Counted from the first letter of the stretch, positions 42,879 through 50,761 are shown. The stretch is DNA of 64,000 nt from Candidatus Aenigmatarchaeota archaeon (GCA_016193585.1 JACPRW010000008.1:1-64000); one strand, 5' to 3'. Numbers and translations: made by a program. Notes: generated from the letters alone by a model not told the origin.

Positions 42879-43107
42879 TGCGCCCGCTGGGATTCGAACC
42901 CAGGTCAACAGCTTGCTTAACCGCAGGAACCTGAGGTTCCATCAGTTGCTGCAAAGAAGCTTCGCTTCTTTGAGCTCTCAAAGAGCTCCGCTCTTTGATG
43001 ATCAAGTTCTTCCTGATTCCTCCTATGGAATCGTATTACCTGCTGTGCGGTGTGGAAGGCTTCCCATCATGTGCATGACTGTGGTCCTACCACTAGACTA
43101 CAGGCGC
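42879..43107 (-). tRNA. tRNA-Gly (UCC) with two introns
   Basis: GCGCCTG (43101-43107) pairs with CGGGCGC, discriminator A; D arm GTCT-AGTGGTA-GGAC; T arm CTGGG-TTCGAAT-CCCAG. Mature anticodon arm: ACAG + C, loop CTTCCAA, GCTGT; anticodon UCC at 43054-43056. Intron 1 is 19 bases (43060-43078) between 30 and 31. Intron 2 is 139 bases (42914-43052) at the canonical 37/38 site: ACCGCA pairs with TGCGGT as inner helix, CTTC faces TAAG as core with one mismatch, with 3-base bulges at both cut points. Without introns the tRNA is 71 nt with a perfect anticodon stem, as for archaeal tRNA-Gly. Confidence 0.85.
42953..43000 (-). repeat. Twin-hairpin module inside tRNA-Gly intron 2
   Basis: Hairpins CAAAGAGC-GGA-GCTCTTTG and CAAAGAAGC-GAA-GCTTCTTTG, joined by AGAGCT, lie inside the intron. 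The first has the same arms as a hairpin in the J element at 13.5 kb. A further hairpin, GGAACC-TCA-GGTTCC (42926-42940), is like the AGAACC-TTA-GGTTCT hairpin in the tRNA-Cys anticodon arm. Confidence 0.75.
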
Positions 43108-43142
43108 ATGAACGTATGTTAGGTGGTGCAACCTTAAAAGAA

Positions 43143-43706
43143 TTACAGCGCGCCTGCCAGCATTGCAATCCCGAACGCGATAAAGACGATGCCGGATACC
43201 GTCTTTATCGTCTTCAGGGGGACTTTCTGTGCGACGTGCTTCCCGATGTAGACCGCAGGGAACGTGAGCAGCGCCACTGCGGCAAGGGAGCCGAGGAACA
43301 CGCCTGCAGGGTCGTGCATGCTTGCGGCGAGCACCATCACCGCGAGTTGCGTCTTGTCGCCAAGTTCAGAAAATGCGACCAGCGAGAAGGAGGCAATGAA
43401 CGGGCCCTTCCCGCGCTTGACTGATACCTCCTTGCTGTCGTTGCTCATGATAATATACAGCCCCATCACTACAAACGCGCCTGCGGAAACCAGTTTCAGG
43501 TGCGCTAGCTGCACGAACTCGGCGACAACAGACGCGAAGATAACGGACAGGAAGAAAAGCAGCGCGAAGCCGCAGAGCGCGCCGAGGAATACGGCGGCGT
43601 GGTGCTTCCTGAACCGCGCGCCAAGCAGCATTGCAGCGAGCTGCGAGCGGTCGCCGAACTCGCTGAGCGCGACGAGCGCGAATGCAGGGACAAGTCCTTC
43701 GAGCAT
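43143..43706 (-). CDS. GDT1/TMEM165 (UPF0016) family cation transporter
   Basis: A 187-residue membrane protein with two repeats of three helices. Each repeat has the family signature: ALSEFGDRSQLAAM (about 10-23) and AFSELGDKTQLAVM (about 106-119), ExGD[KR][ST]. Members export Mn2+ or Ca2+ in exchange for protons. The start at 43706 is chosen because a TTTAAAG box (43730-43738) lies about 27 bases upstream, giving a leaderless mRNA; an ATG at 43727 is in frame. It may balance metal uptake by the MgtE set nearby. Confidence 0.92.
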   Translation of the reverse strand: MLEGLVPAFALVALSEFGDRSQLAAMLLGARFRKHHAAVFLGALCGFALLFFLSVIFASVVAEFVQLAHLKLVSAGAFVVMGLYIIMSNDSKEVSVKRGKGPFIASFSLVAFSELGDKTQLAVMVLAASMHDPAGVFLGSLAAVALLTFPAVYIGKHVAQKVPLKTIKTVSGIVFIAFGIAMLAGAL

Positions 43707-43740
43707 ATGATTGTCTACGATGCGCATCGCTTTAAAGAAA

Positions 43741-45864
43741 TCATAGTGTTATTTTCGGGTAATTGGTTCTCACCGTAATGGTGGCTGCTGAGGTGTTGCC
43801 TGCCCAGTATGCAACGTTGAGGTCGTGGACAGTGAGAAAGCCGTAGCCTTCCGTATTGTCCTTGGTTATCTTGACGATCATGGTGCCATTGTGCCCTGCG
43901 ACGGTTATGTGGCCGAACGGATTGGGCCGCAGCGTATGGCCGGTTGCCGTCGTCACCGGAGTGACCGGCCTGTTGGGAAGTGCCATGACGCCTTGGGTAT
44001 TGGTTGTTCCTGAAATCTCAGGGGTGTTGTCGATAATCTCCGTAAAAGCATCTTTCTGGTAGAACGCAATCTGCGCAGAGGCGATGATGCCTCCCGTAGC
44101 ATTGAGTACCTGGACACTGGTGGCAAGAGGCGTGTCATAGAGGTATTCACCGAAGTACCCCCGTCGGTGGTTGTAATGCGCGTTCATGCCGCCTGCCGTA
44201 TGGCTCTCGAAGTACGTGCCATCGCGGTACGGCGACGTGTCCCCGCCGCCCATGAGGCCGCCGTACGGGAACACAATTTGATCGAATCCATACGCCGGCA
44301 GGTTTGACGCAGGCACGACATTGCCGTTGCCGTCCTGCACCTGTACGCCCCTGTTGGGAGGATCGGTTGCAAGGTTCATCCTATACAAATCGATGATGCC
44401 GAGCTGGTGTGCCATCTCGTGAATGAGCCCCCAGTCTATCGTCGCAGCAAATATGCTCACGTAATTGAGCCATGCACCGCCCTGTCCGTTGGCGTTCGTG
44501 GCGTCGCCGTCGGCAAACTGCCACCTGCCGTCGATAAGAAACTGGTCAGGGTCGCTGTTCATCGGCGACGAGCCGCCGTCAAGATTCTCTGCAACGACAA
44601 TCTTGTCGATGCGAAGCCTGTCCCGTACACCACCGGGCGCAGTTTGGTATCGCGCCTGTTCAAACCGCTCGTTCAGCTTCGCGACCTGTGCCTGTATCCA
44701 GTCCTCGAACGAATATGAACCGGCGAGGTTTGTCCTGTTGTTGAACAGTTCGTAGATGCCGCGCTCAGCCCAGATGCTGATAGTAAGGTCGTGCGAGCCT
44801 ATGGTGCGCTCGTTGTTCGTTTCAACAGTTTCTGGAATGGCGCTGTTCTGGTCAACCCTGAAGGTGATGTTCTGCAGAATCAAAGTCCACGCCATCGAAT
44901 AGGTTAGTGCTGCATCCTGCCCCGGCGCGATGCTGCCGTGCGTCCCGGACGCAACGCTGGCATTGTTGACGAGCCACTGGTACCCGAACGAACCGGGCGT
45001 GTTGTTTCCTTTGTTGATGACGTGCGCGGTGTAGGCGACCGTTTCGCCGGTTGCGGGCCACCGCTTCTGGTTCTCGGTCCCCGCGCGGAGCTGCGGCAGA
45101 TTGTCCACGTATACGACATCGTACCGGTAATAACGGGGCGTCCGCGCTATGTAGGTGACGTCAAGGTCTGAGCCGATAAGCGTCGGGATGGTGGTCGTCG
45201 TGGTGGTAGGCGGCAGGGTTGTCGTGGTTGTCACGGTGGTGGTCGTTGTTCCGGTTGAAACGCACGCTCCGTCAACGCATCCATTGGCGCACGGATACGT
45301 CTCAGCAGTTGCCGTATTGTCCGCCCGGCAATAATATTCGTACAGCAGACCGCCGGAGCAGAAATCTGTGGCATTGAGGTTGCCGTCAAAAACAGAGCCT
45401 TTCGTACCGTAGACCTTGCCGCCATCAGAATCAGTGCATGTTCGTTGTGGTACTGTCGTCGTTGTCGCTGGCACCGTGGTAGTTGTTGTCGCATTTGATG
45501 GCGTGGTGGTTGACGTAGTGGTGGAGGGCAGGGTTGTGGTTGTACTGGTCGTCGCGGTTGTAGAGGTTGTGGTGGACAGTGTTGTAGCATTAGTTGTGGC
45601 AGTGGTGGTTGTTGGTGAAGTTATAGTAGTTGCAGGCAGCGTCGTTGCTGTCTGGACTGTGGTGGTTGTGATGGTGTTCGCGGGGATTGATGGTGGTGTA
45701 CGTGCCGCCGTTGTGCTTGTTGTAGGTCGGCTTGTTGGCATAATGGTTGTGGTAGTTGTCGGCTCAGGCTGCCGCATGGCAATCAACGTGATTGCGCTGA
45801 CCGAGACAGTAACGGCTACAGCAACGAGCACAGCGATGACGACGACCTGCATGACGCCGCGCAT
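43741..45864 (-). CDS. Secreted metzincin-like metalloprotease with Thr-rich stalk
   Basis: A 707-residue exported protein. Residues 5-29 are a signal anchor. Residues 35-140 are a Thr/Pro/Ser-rich mucin-like stalk, followed by a small Cys-rich domain (about 143-200), a second Thr-rich linker, and a CARDB-like domain (about 228-350). Near residue 490 is HEMAHQLGIID, which fits HExxHxxGxxD with Asp as third zinc ligand; LMGGGD about 55 residues later could be the Met-turn. The C-terminal 150 residues look beta-rich. The TATA box TTTTAAAC (45886-45895) is about 26 bases before the ATG at 45864. Confidence 0.8.
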   Translation of the reverse strand: MRGVMQVVVIAVLVAVAVTVSVSAITLIAMRQPEPTTTTTIMPTSRPTTSTTAARTPPSIPANTITTTTVQTATTLPATTITSPTTTTATTNATTLSTTTSTTATTSTTTTLPSTTTSTTTPSNATTTTTVPATTTTVPQRTCTDSDGGKVYGTKGSVFDGNLNATDFCSGGLLYEYYCRADNTATAETYPCANGCVDGACVSTGTTTTTVTTTTTLPPTTTTTTIPTLIGSDLDVTYIARTPRYYRYDVVYVDNLPQLRAGTENQKRWPATGETVAYTAHVINKGNNTPGSFGYQWLVNNASVASGTHGSIAPGQDAALTYSMAWTLILQNITFRVDQNSAIPETVETNNERTIGSHDLTISIWAERGIYELFNNRTNLAGSYSFEDWIQAQVAKLNERFEQARYQTAPGGVRDRLRIDKIVVAENLDGGSSPMNSDPDQFLIDGRWQFADGDATNANGQGGAWLNYVSIFAATIDWGLIHEMAHQLGIIDLYRMNLATDPPNRGVQVQDGNGNVVPASNLPAYGFDQIVFPYGGLMGGGDTSPYRDGTYFESHTAGGMNAHYNHRRGYFGEYLYDTPLATSVQVLNATGGIIASAQIAFYQKDAFTEIIDNTPEISGTTNTQGVMALPNRPVTPVTTATGHTLRPNPFGHITVAGHNGTMIVKITKDNTEGYGFLTVHDLNVAYWAGNTSAATITVRTNYPKITL

Positions 45865-45924
45865 GAGAACTATTCGCAGAAGTATTGTTTAAAAGCATGT
45901 ACGCCCGCCGTATGCACTGAAAAA

Positions 45925-46163
45925 GTTTGCTATAGATAATTGCGCAGCTTATGTCGTATTATAGCAATACAAGGAAATAAACACGATACGAGGAGAATCG
46001 AAGATTCTCCTGTACAGGTGGATTCATGGAATCCACCTTGTATTACTTCCTTGTTTGCTATACATGGTGAACTTTACCATGTATGTGAAGCAAATGTATA
46101 ATATCGGTATTATTTATTTGCTTCACTATAAAAGTTCCATTATTATTACAATCTGCTATAAAT
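45925..46163. repeat. Composite K - H(with module) - D - half E1
   Basis: K (45930-45960), then H (45961-46063) whose loop holds hairpins GGAGAATC-GAA-GATTCTCC and GGTGGATTC-ATG-GAATCCACC joined by TGTACA. Next are a short ATGGTGAACTTTACCAT hairpin, D in reverse (46080-46130), and a half E1 ending CAATCTGCTATA. The E1 half cuts into a small Cys-rich reading frame. Confidence 0.85.
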
Positions 46164-46274
46164 CCTGAATCCCTTCCCGCAGAAATTGCAGAATGAAGCG
46201 CGGGTAATGCCTTCTCCATCTTTTTTGTCGCAGAAAAGATAGCTGGGTAACGTGTTGTGCAGGATTTTCCCACC
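46146..46274 (-). pseudogene. Small Cys-rich frame truncated by an E element
   Basis: The minus strand reads LPSYLFCDKKDGEGITRASF, then CNFCGKGF, a zinc-finger-like spacing of Cys residues. It then runs into TATAGCAGATTGTAA of the E1 half, whose TAA ends the frame. No ATG lies upstream before a stop, though GAGGTGG is present near 46270. Probably the remains of a small zinc-binding protein gene. Confidence 0.4.
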
Positions 46275-46379
46275 TCAGGTATCGCTTGCATCGGGGCTGT
46301 CGCGGCCTCCGAGCAAACGGGCCGGGGAATGCGACGGCAATAGAACAGTGGGCGGATACAACGGGCCAATTGTGAACTG

Positions 46380-46682
46380 TTACTCGAGCTGTCCCCTGCC
46401 GCGCAGGCCATTAACAGCCTTCCTCAGCACCTCAATCCATACATGTGGCTGGGCGTAGACAAGCTTCTCCGCGTACACGGCAGCTGTTTCGCGTCCGCGT
46501 CCCATATCGGCAGTGAGCAGAGCATAGGCATGGCCATCACGCTCCACGAGCGTCAGCGTCGCGTCATTTCCCGTGCTTCCATAGATATTGAAGCCGTTCG
46601 CCACGGTGACGCGCGTGCCGTTGCGCATCACCGACGGCAGCTGACGCAACTGGCTAATGTATGGAGCGACATCATCGCCCAA
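46380..46682 (-). CDS. Hypothetical protein, about 100 aa, start uncertain
   Basis: Not recognised. The product has NGTRVTVANGFNIYGSTGNDATLTLVERDGHAYALLTADMG in parts, which looks like a beta domain, and a C-terminal helix (AQPHVWIEVLRKAVNGL). The TTG at 46682 is the only start codon I can offer. The frame stays open and protein-like upstream to about 46800 (FRKDFPEWAPVPGDEQLPFD, then ELDAKGYRLG) without ATG or GTG. So either the gene uses a rare start or its 5' end has been lost or frameshifted. It is divergent to secY. Confidence 0.45.
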   Translation of the reverse strand: MGDDVAPYISQLRQLPSVMRNGTRVTVANGFNIYGSTGNDATLTLVERDGHAYALLTADMGRGRETAAVYAEKLVYAQPHVWIEVLRKAVNGLRGRGQLE

Positions 46683-46839
46683 TCGGTAGCCTTTCGCATC
46701 AAGCTCGTCAAAGGGAAGCTGCTCATCGCCCGGAACAGGCGCCCATTCCGGGAAATCTTTCCTGAACTGCCATTTCAGCCATGCAGCATGTCTGCCATTC
46801 GTTTATGCCCGGCCATGCAGCACGATTTGCTGCAGCGCA

Positions 46840-46847
46840 TTTAAAGC
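46840..46847 (+). promoter_or_regulatory. secY TATA box
   Basis: ATTTAAAG, centred about 25 bases upstream of the ATG at 46869. GAGGACAG, near 46859-46866, could serve as ribosome binding site if transcription starts further upstream. The presence of a promoter here fits secY being expressed apart from the ribosomal operon. Confidence 0.55.
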
Positions 46848-46868
46848 TTCATTCCAAAGAGGACAGTT

Positions 46869-48437
46869 ATGGGCTTCTACGACAAGCTCGTTTCGAGCCT
46901 TCCCGGCATCGCTGAACCGAAAGGTCACCTGAGCTTCAAGTCGCGGCTCAAGTGGACCGCGGCCGCGCTGCTGCTGTTCCTTGTCATGGGGCAGATTACG
47001 CTCTACGGCGTCGCGCCTGCTGCGCTCGGCAGGTTCCAGTTCTTCGAAATGATTCTCGGCTCCTCGATAGGCTCACTCGTCACGCTGGGTATCGGCCCCA
47101 TCGTCACGGCTTCCATTATCCTGCAGCTGCTCGTGGGCAGCAAAATCATACCGTGGGACCTCAAGACGCCCGAGGGCAAGAAGCGCTTCCAGGGAACGCA
47201 GAAGCTCATGGCGATATTCTTCTGCATCTTCGAGGCGGTCGCCTTCGTCAGCTTCGGCGCGGTACAGCCGGTTAACGCCGAGGCAACCACCTTCGCGCTG
47301 CTCGTCCTCCAGCTTGCGTTCGGCGCATTTCTGTTGCTGCTCCTCGACGAGGTCGTCAGCAAGTGGGGCATCGGCTCCGGCATATCGCTGTTCATCGCCG
47401 CGGGCGTCGCAAAGACCATTTTCGTCGGCATGTTCAACCCGTGCGTCCCGCTCACCGACGAAGTCACCGGCAGGGTCGTCTGCGGCGCGCCTGACGCAAG
47501 CAGGGGCTCGTTCTCGGCAGGGCGCATACCCCAGTTCGTCGAGTACCTGCAGATAGGCGACACGTATCTCGCGTTCACGTCGCTGCTGCCGGTCATAGCG
47601 ACGATGGTCGTTTTTGCGATTGTTGTCTACGCCCAGGCGCTCAAGGTAGAGATACCGCTCGCTTTCGGCGCGCTGCGCGGCTTCTCGCGGCGCTGGCCGC
47701 TCAAGCTCATCTACACGAGCAACATCCCGGTCATCCTCATGGCAGCCCTGCTCGCGAACATACAGCTCGTCGGCAATCTTTCCGCGCGGCCCACGGAAGA
47801 GGCAACGCGCTGCGGATTCCTCGGCTGCTTCGACGAACAGGGAAGCCCGGTGGGCGGTCTAGTGTATTATCTTACCATCCCACAGTCGTTGTCAATCCAA
47901 GTGCTGTTCCTTGTCTGGCTGCTCGTTGTTTTTGCTGCCGGTTTCATGGCGTTCTACCTGCGGTATAAAAGCCCGCCCAAGGTCATCCTCGCCTCGCTGC
48001 TCGCCGGTTTCGTCATCGCGCTTGCGGCGACGAGCGCGTTCGTCAGCCTGCCGACCAGCACGGAAATACTGCGGGTGCTCGTGTACTTCTTCGTTCTGGT
48101 CACGGGCGCGACCATCTTCTCGATTTTCTGGATATCGACATCGGGTATGGATGCCAAGAGCGTCGCCGAGCAGATAGAAGGCATGGGCATGCAGGTGCCC
48201 GGTTTCAGGCGCGACCCGCGCATCGTCGAGCAGGTACTTGAACGGTATATACCGACGCTTTCCATAATCTCGGGTGTTTTCATCGGCACGCTCGCGGCAG
48301 TCGCTGACTTCACGCAGGCAATCGGCTCAGGAACGGGCATCCTGCTCTCCGTCATGATAATATACAACTTCTACGAGCAGATTTCCATGCGCTACATGGA
48401 AGACATGCACCCGGCGCTCAGGAAATTCTTCGGGTGA
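46869..48437 (+). CDS. secY: Protein translocase subunit SecY
   Basis: Central pore of the Sec translocon, 522 residues with about ten membrane helices. It has the archaeal SecY N terminus (FYDKLVSSLPGIAEPKGHLSFK), a plug region (FQFFEMILGSSIGSLVTLGIGPIVTASIILQLLVG in parts), and the conserved cytoplasmic loops. Two longer external loops (residues 195-220 and 310-330) are slightly larger than usual. In most archaea it follows uL15; here it lies 3.5 kb away on the other strand, with its own promoter. After the stop a T-rich stretch (GCTATTTTTTCTG) may end transcription. Confidence 0.95.
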   Translation: MGFYDKLVSSLPGIAEPKGHLSFKSRLKWTAAALLLFLVMGQITLYGVAPAALGRFQFFEMILGSSIGSLVTLGIGPIVTASIILQLLVGSKIIPWDLKTPEGKKRFQGTQKLMAIFFCIFEAVAFVSFGAVQPVNAEATTFALLVLQLAFGAFLLLLLDEVVSKWGIGSGISLFIAAGVAKTIFVGMFNPCVPLTDEVTGRVVCGAPDASRGSFSAGRIPQFVEYLQIGDTYLAFTSLLPVIATMVVFAIVVYAQALKVEIPLAFGALRGFSRRWPLKLIYTSNIPVILMAALLANIQLVGNLSARPTEEATRCGFLGCFDEQGSPVGGLVYYLTIPQSLSIQVLFLVWLLVVFAAGFMAFYLRYKSPPKVILASLLAGFVIALAATSAFVSLPTSTEILRVLVYFFVLVTGATIFSIFWISTSGMDAKSVAEQIEGMGMQVPGFRRDPRIVEQVLERYIPTLSIISGVFIGTLAAVADFTQAIGSGTGILLSVMIIYNFYEQISMRYMEDMHPALRKFFG

Positions 48438-48530
48438 AATTCCCAAGAAAAAACTACAGTTGCTATTTTTTCTGTCATCATTTTCTTCACAGGTGCAACT
48501 GCATTGATCCAGATTCCTGCCTTTTTGATT

Positions 48531-48790
48531 ATATGGTGAATTGCACTGGTTATGTCCTGATATTATTTGCAATTCACCTATAGAAAATTGCGCGTTATAG
48601 TGAAGCAAATAAATAATACCGATATTATACATTTGCTTCACATACATGGTAAAGCAAAGCTTTACCTGTACAGGTGAAACGTTGTTTCACTCCTCGTATC
48701 GTGTTTATTTCCTTGTATTGCTATAACCGCAATCTGCTATATGGAAAGAACATTGTAAAATGTTCCAAAATCAATGTTCTTTACTATTAG
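48531..48790. repeat. Composite C - D - module - part H - E2
   Basis: C (48534-48580), linker, D (48598-48643), then hairpins GGTAAAGC-AAA-GCTTTACC and GTGAAAC-GTT-GTTTCAC around TGTACA, the right half of H (TCGTATCGTGTTTATTTCCT...), a piece of E1 and full E2 (48742-48788). The stop TAA of the methyltransferase gene is at the E2 edge. Bases 48438-48530 show only a T-rich stretch. Confidence 0.85.
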
Positions 48791-49293
48791 ATTTTTCTAG
48801 AGGGAATTAGTGAATTTTTTTTCCATACAAACCGCAGCTCCTCTACCGGTATGAACGGGACGAAGAACCGCTCATAGAGGCGGGGGAATCTGTTGACAAA
48901 GGACGACATGATGCTGTTCCCCACGATGAGCTTCCTCCATACCATCTCATACTTCGTCCCCAGAATGTCATTGGTGGTCTTTGTATCAGTGGCATACCAG
49001 CTCCAATACGTTTTATGATTCCAATGGTATGAACCAGAGAGACGGAAGTACGGAACGATGGCATGGAGTTCCCCGCCATCTTTCAAGACACGGTGTATTT
49101 CCCCCAACAATCGTTCGATTCCATGAACATGTTCAAGGAAATGCGTCGCATAGATTCTGTCTACTGATGCCGTCCTGAACGGGAGACCATGCTCCAGATC
49201 AGCCCTCACGTCAAGGTCCTCGTTCACGATAAAGTCGATGCCAATGCACCCATCCTTTTTCTTGCTCCCGCAACCAATGTCAAGGCTTATCAT
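48787..49293 (-). CDS. SAM-dependent methyltransferase
   Basis: A 168-residue class I methyltransferase. Motif I is ISLDIGCGSKKKDGCIGID (residues 2-20), acidic strand 2 is DVRADLEHGLPF (about 30-41), and motif IV is VDRIYATHFLEHV (about 44-56), typical of small-molecule or lipid methyltransferases. The C terminus (LRFVWKKNSLIPSRKI) and stop lie at a repeat edge, so the protein may be shortened compared with relatives. Base composition is more AT-rich than its surroundings, which hints at acquisition. It overlaps the next membrane protein gene by 14 bases. Confidence 0.87.
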   Translation of the reverse strand: MISLDIGCGSKKKDGCIGIDFIVNEDLDVRADLEHGLPFRTASVDRIYATHFLEHVHGIERLLGEIHRVLKDGGELHAIVPYFRLSGSYHWNHKTYWSWYATDTKTTNDILGTKYEMVWRKLIVGNSIMSSFVNRFPRLYERFFVPFIPVEELRFVWKKNSLIPSRKI

Positions 49294-49471
49294 GCTTTGG
49301 TATCAACTCCTTCCATATGACGTACAAGGAAAATACCAAAAGGCTGAAACCTGCTGCAACATCTATGATGCGGGAAAATGGGTGCAATTCGTTCCCCTGA
49401 GCAAGCAAGTAGAAGAGAGAAATAAGAACCGCCGTAATTGCCGCAACATAATCGAACGTATTCCGTTTCAT
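49280..49471 (-). CDS. Small two-helix membrane protein, 63 aa
   Basis: Not recognised. MKRNTFDYVAAITAVLISLFYLLAQG and FSRIIDVAAGFSLLVFSLYVIWKEL form two membrane helices with a short loop. The start at 49471 is the only one that gives a sensible protein; the longer frame upstream is repeat sequence. It precedes and overlaps the methyltransferase gene by 14 bases, so both are co-translated. It may anchor the methyltransferase to the membrane; this is a guess. Confidence 0.6.
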   Translation of the reverse strand: MKRNTFDYVAAITAVLISLFYLLAQGNELHPFSRIIDVAAGFSLLVFSLYVIWKELIPKHDKP

Positions 49472-49558
49472 AAAAACCCCTTCATCCACATACTCATGCT
49501 CATAAGATATGGCTGCCACGAATCGCTGCCGTTGGTGGAGAAGATAACTATCAGCATG

Positions 49559-49690
49559 TATAGCAAACAAGGAAGTAATACAAGGTGGATTCCATGAATC
49601 CACCTGTACAGGAGAATCTTCGATTCTCCTCGTATCGTGTTTATTTCCTTGTATTGCTATAATACCTGATTATTTACTTGGTTCACTCTA
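49559..49690. repeat. H palindrome with module, half B
   Basis: H left arm AGCAAACAAGGAAGTAA (49562) and right arm TTATTTCCTTGTATTGCT (49640-49658). The loop holds GGTGGATTC-ATG-GAATCCACC, TGTACA and GGAGAATC-TTC-GATTCTCC. Then a half B (AATACCTGATTATTTACTTGGTTCACT). Confidence 0.85.
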
Positions 49691-49707
49691 AATGAAATCG
49701 CCTTGCT

Positions 49708-49735
49708 TGCACAGCACGTTAGGCGGCTATCTTCC
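49708..49735. repeat. 28-base direct repeat, copy 1
   Basis: TGCACAGCACGTTAGGCGGC followed by TATCTTCC. It is repeated exactly at 49954-49981, with composite cluster 49781-49946 in between. A diverged form is in the truncated Cys-rich frame at 46232-46262 (minus). Confidence 0.8.
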
Positions 49736-49780
49736 CTACAACTCACCTCTTTTTCATACGCAGTGAAATCCTTATATATG

Positions 49781-49946
49781 GTGAATTGCACTGGTTATAG
49801 TGGACCAACAAAAGAATACCAACATATTACTTTTGTTGTCCGCTACACGCGGAAAACAAAGTTTTCCGGTGCACCAAAAAGCTTTGCTTTTTGGGTGTAA
49901 GTGAACCAAGATATAATACCTGATTGTTTACTTGGTTCACTATATC
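49781..49946. repeat. Composite half C - A - module - B (filled site)
   Basis: Left half of C (GGTGAATTGCACTGGT), then A (49799-49844), module CACGC...GGGTG (49846-49898; hairpins GGAAAAC-AAA-GTTTTCC and AAAAAGC-TTT-GCTTTTT around GGTGCACC), and B (49900-49942). Same order as 38264-38406, with single-base differences. Confidence 0.88.
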
Positions 49947-49953
49947 TATATCA

Positions 49954-49981
49954 TGCACAGCACGTTAGGCGGCTATCTTCC
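49954..49981. repeat. 28-base direct repeat, copy 2
   Basis: Identical to 49708-49735. What follows to 50074 holds no gene on the minus strand that I can support; the plus strand is open but lacks family features. Confidence 0.8.
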
Positions 49982-50074
49982 TGCGGCGTGAATAATGGTA
50001 TGCCGATGTATCGGTACGCACGAGGGTTGCATCCCCCGGCTCGTTTGTTCGGAGGCTGCAACTTAATAATCAAC

Positions 50075-50407
50075 CTACACCACGATTCCCTCCCTGAGCG
50101 CTTCGCTGACGATAGATACTTTCTTCTTTTCGCGCTCGAATTCTTCAGGGGTGTAGCATATGAAATCAGCAGGATAGCCCAGCTTCCAGTATTTGCGCAA
50201 GCCAAGAGACCGCTTCAAAAAGCTCTTTTGCGAAAATTTTTTGCTCACCAGTATAAGGTCTACATCGCTATGCTCGCTCATATCGCCGCGAGCTGCAGAA
50301 CCGAATATGATTATTTTTTCTATTCCTATATTTTTTTTTGAAACTTGCTTGAAGTCCCTTACACCTTCGATTATTTTTTTGTTTTCTTCAGACTTTCCTT
50401 TGCCCAT
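50075..50407 (-). CDS. MNT-type minimal nucleotidyltransferase
   Basis: A 110-residue protein with the nucleotidyltransferase motif IIFGSAARGDMSEHSDVDLILV (about 33-54, in parts): GSxxRG and the catalytic DxD. This family (MntA) is the antitoxin of HEPN toxins and inactivates them by adding AMP to the HEPN protein. It overlaps the HEPN gene by 37 bases, with HEPN first. The C-terminal half (LRKYWKLGYPADFICYTPEEFERE) is typical of this archaeal group. Confidence 0.9.
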   Translation of the reverse strand: MGKGKSEENKKIIEGVRDFKQVSKKNIGIEKIIIFGSAARGDMSEHSDVDLILVSKKFSQKSFLKRSLGLRKYWKLGYPADFICYTPEEFEREKKKVSIVSEALREGIVV

Positions 50408-50739
50408 GTAACCACCTCTTTGCCGTAGGAAAGAGCCTCCTCTGCTTTTGCCTCTGTATACTCCTCGTCAAGCGGGTACCTTGTCACAAGATAATGCGGG
50501 TTTAGTTTATCGCACGTGTCGACCACGTCCTCAGGCGCACCAGCCTTTTCTGCCAAATCCACAAGATTGTGTATTTTCCACAGCCTTTTGAATTTCAGTA
50601 TGTACAGCGCTTTCAACGCCTTCTCAGCCGCTTGGTGGGAAAGGAAAGCGGAAACATCGAATAGTTTCTGTTGCAAATTTATTTCAGCAGCCACGAGGTC
50701 GTGCTCAGCCTTCTTCATCCACCTTCCCGCTTCTTCCAT
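50371..50739 (-). CDS. HEPN-domain protein (toxin partner of MNT)
   Basis: A 122-residue all-helical HEPN protein (EAGRWMKKAEHDLVAAEINLQQKLFDVSAFLSHQAAEKALKALY in parts). HEPN toxins usually carry an Rx4-6H RNase motif near the C terminus. I do not see a clear one here, although LNPHYLVTRYPLDEEYTEAKAEEAL is the corresponding area. So it belongs to the HEPN_DNA-binding type common in archaea, whose RNase activity is doubtful. Forms a toxin-antitoxin-like pair with MNT. Confidence 0.88.
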   Translation of the reverse strand: MEEAGRWMKKAEHDLVAAEINLQQKLFDVSAFLSHQAAEKALKALYILKFKRLWKIHNLVDLAEKAGAPEDVVDTCDKLNPHYLVTRYPLDEEYTEAKAEEALSYGKEVVTWAKESLKKTKK

Positions 50740-50761
50740 AGAAATAGTTAGCTACCACCTT

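Noticed and set aside
42879-43107. tRNA-Gly read as having one intron directly after ACAGT
   Set aside because: This leaves an A at position 33 and no Gly anticodon; the two-intron model gives a perfect stem, U33 and UCC with a bulge-helix-bulge.
46058-46411. Minus-strand open frame of 117 codons
   Set aside because: It crosses repeats D and E; the better supported frame in this area is the short Cys-rich remnant.
49901-50341. Plus-strand open frame of 146 codons
   Set aside because: It begins inside element B and runs antisense to the MNT nucleotidyltransferase gene.
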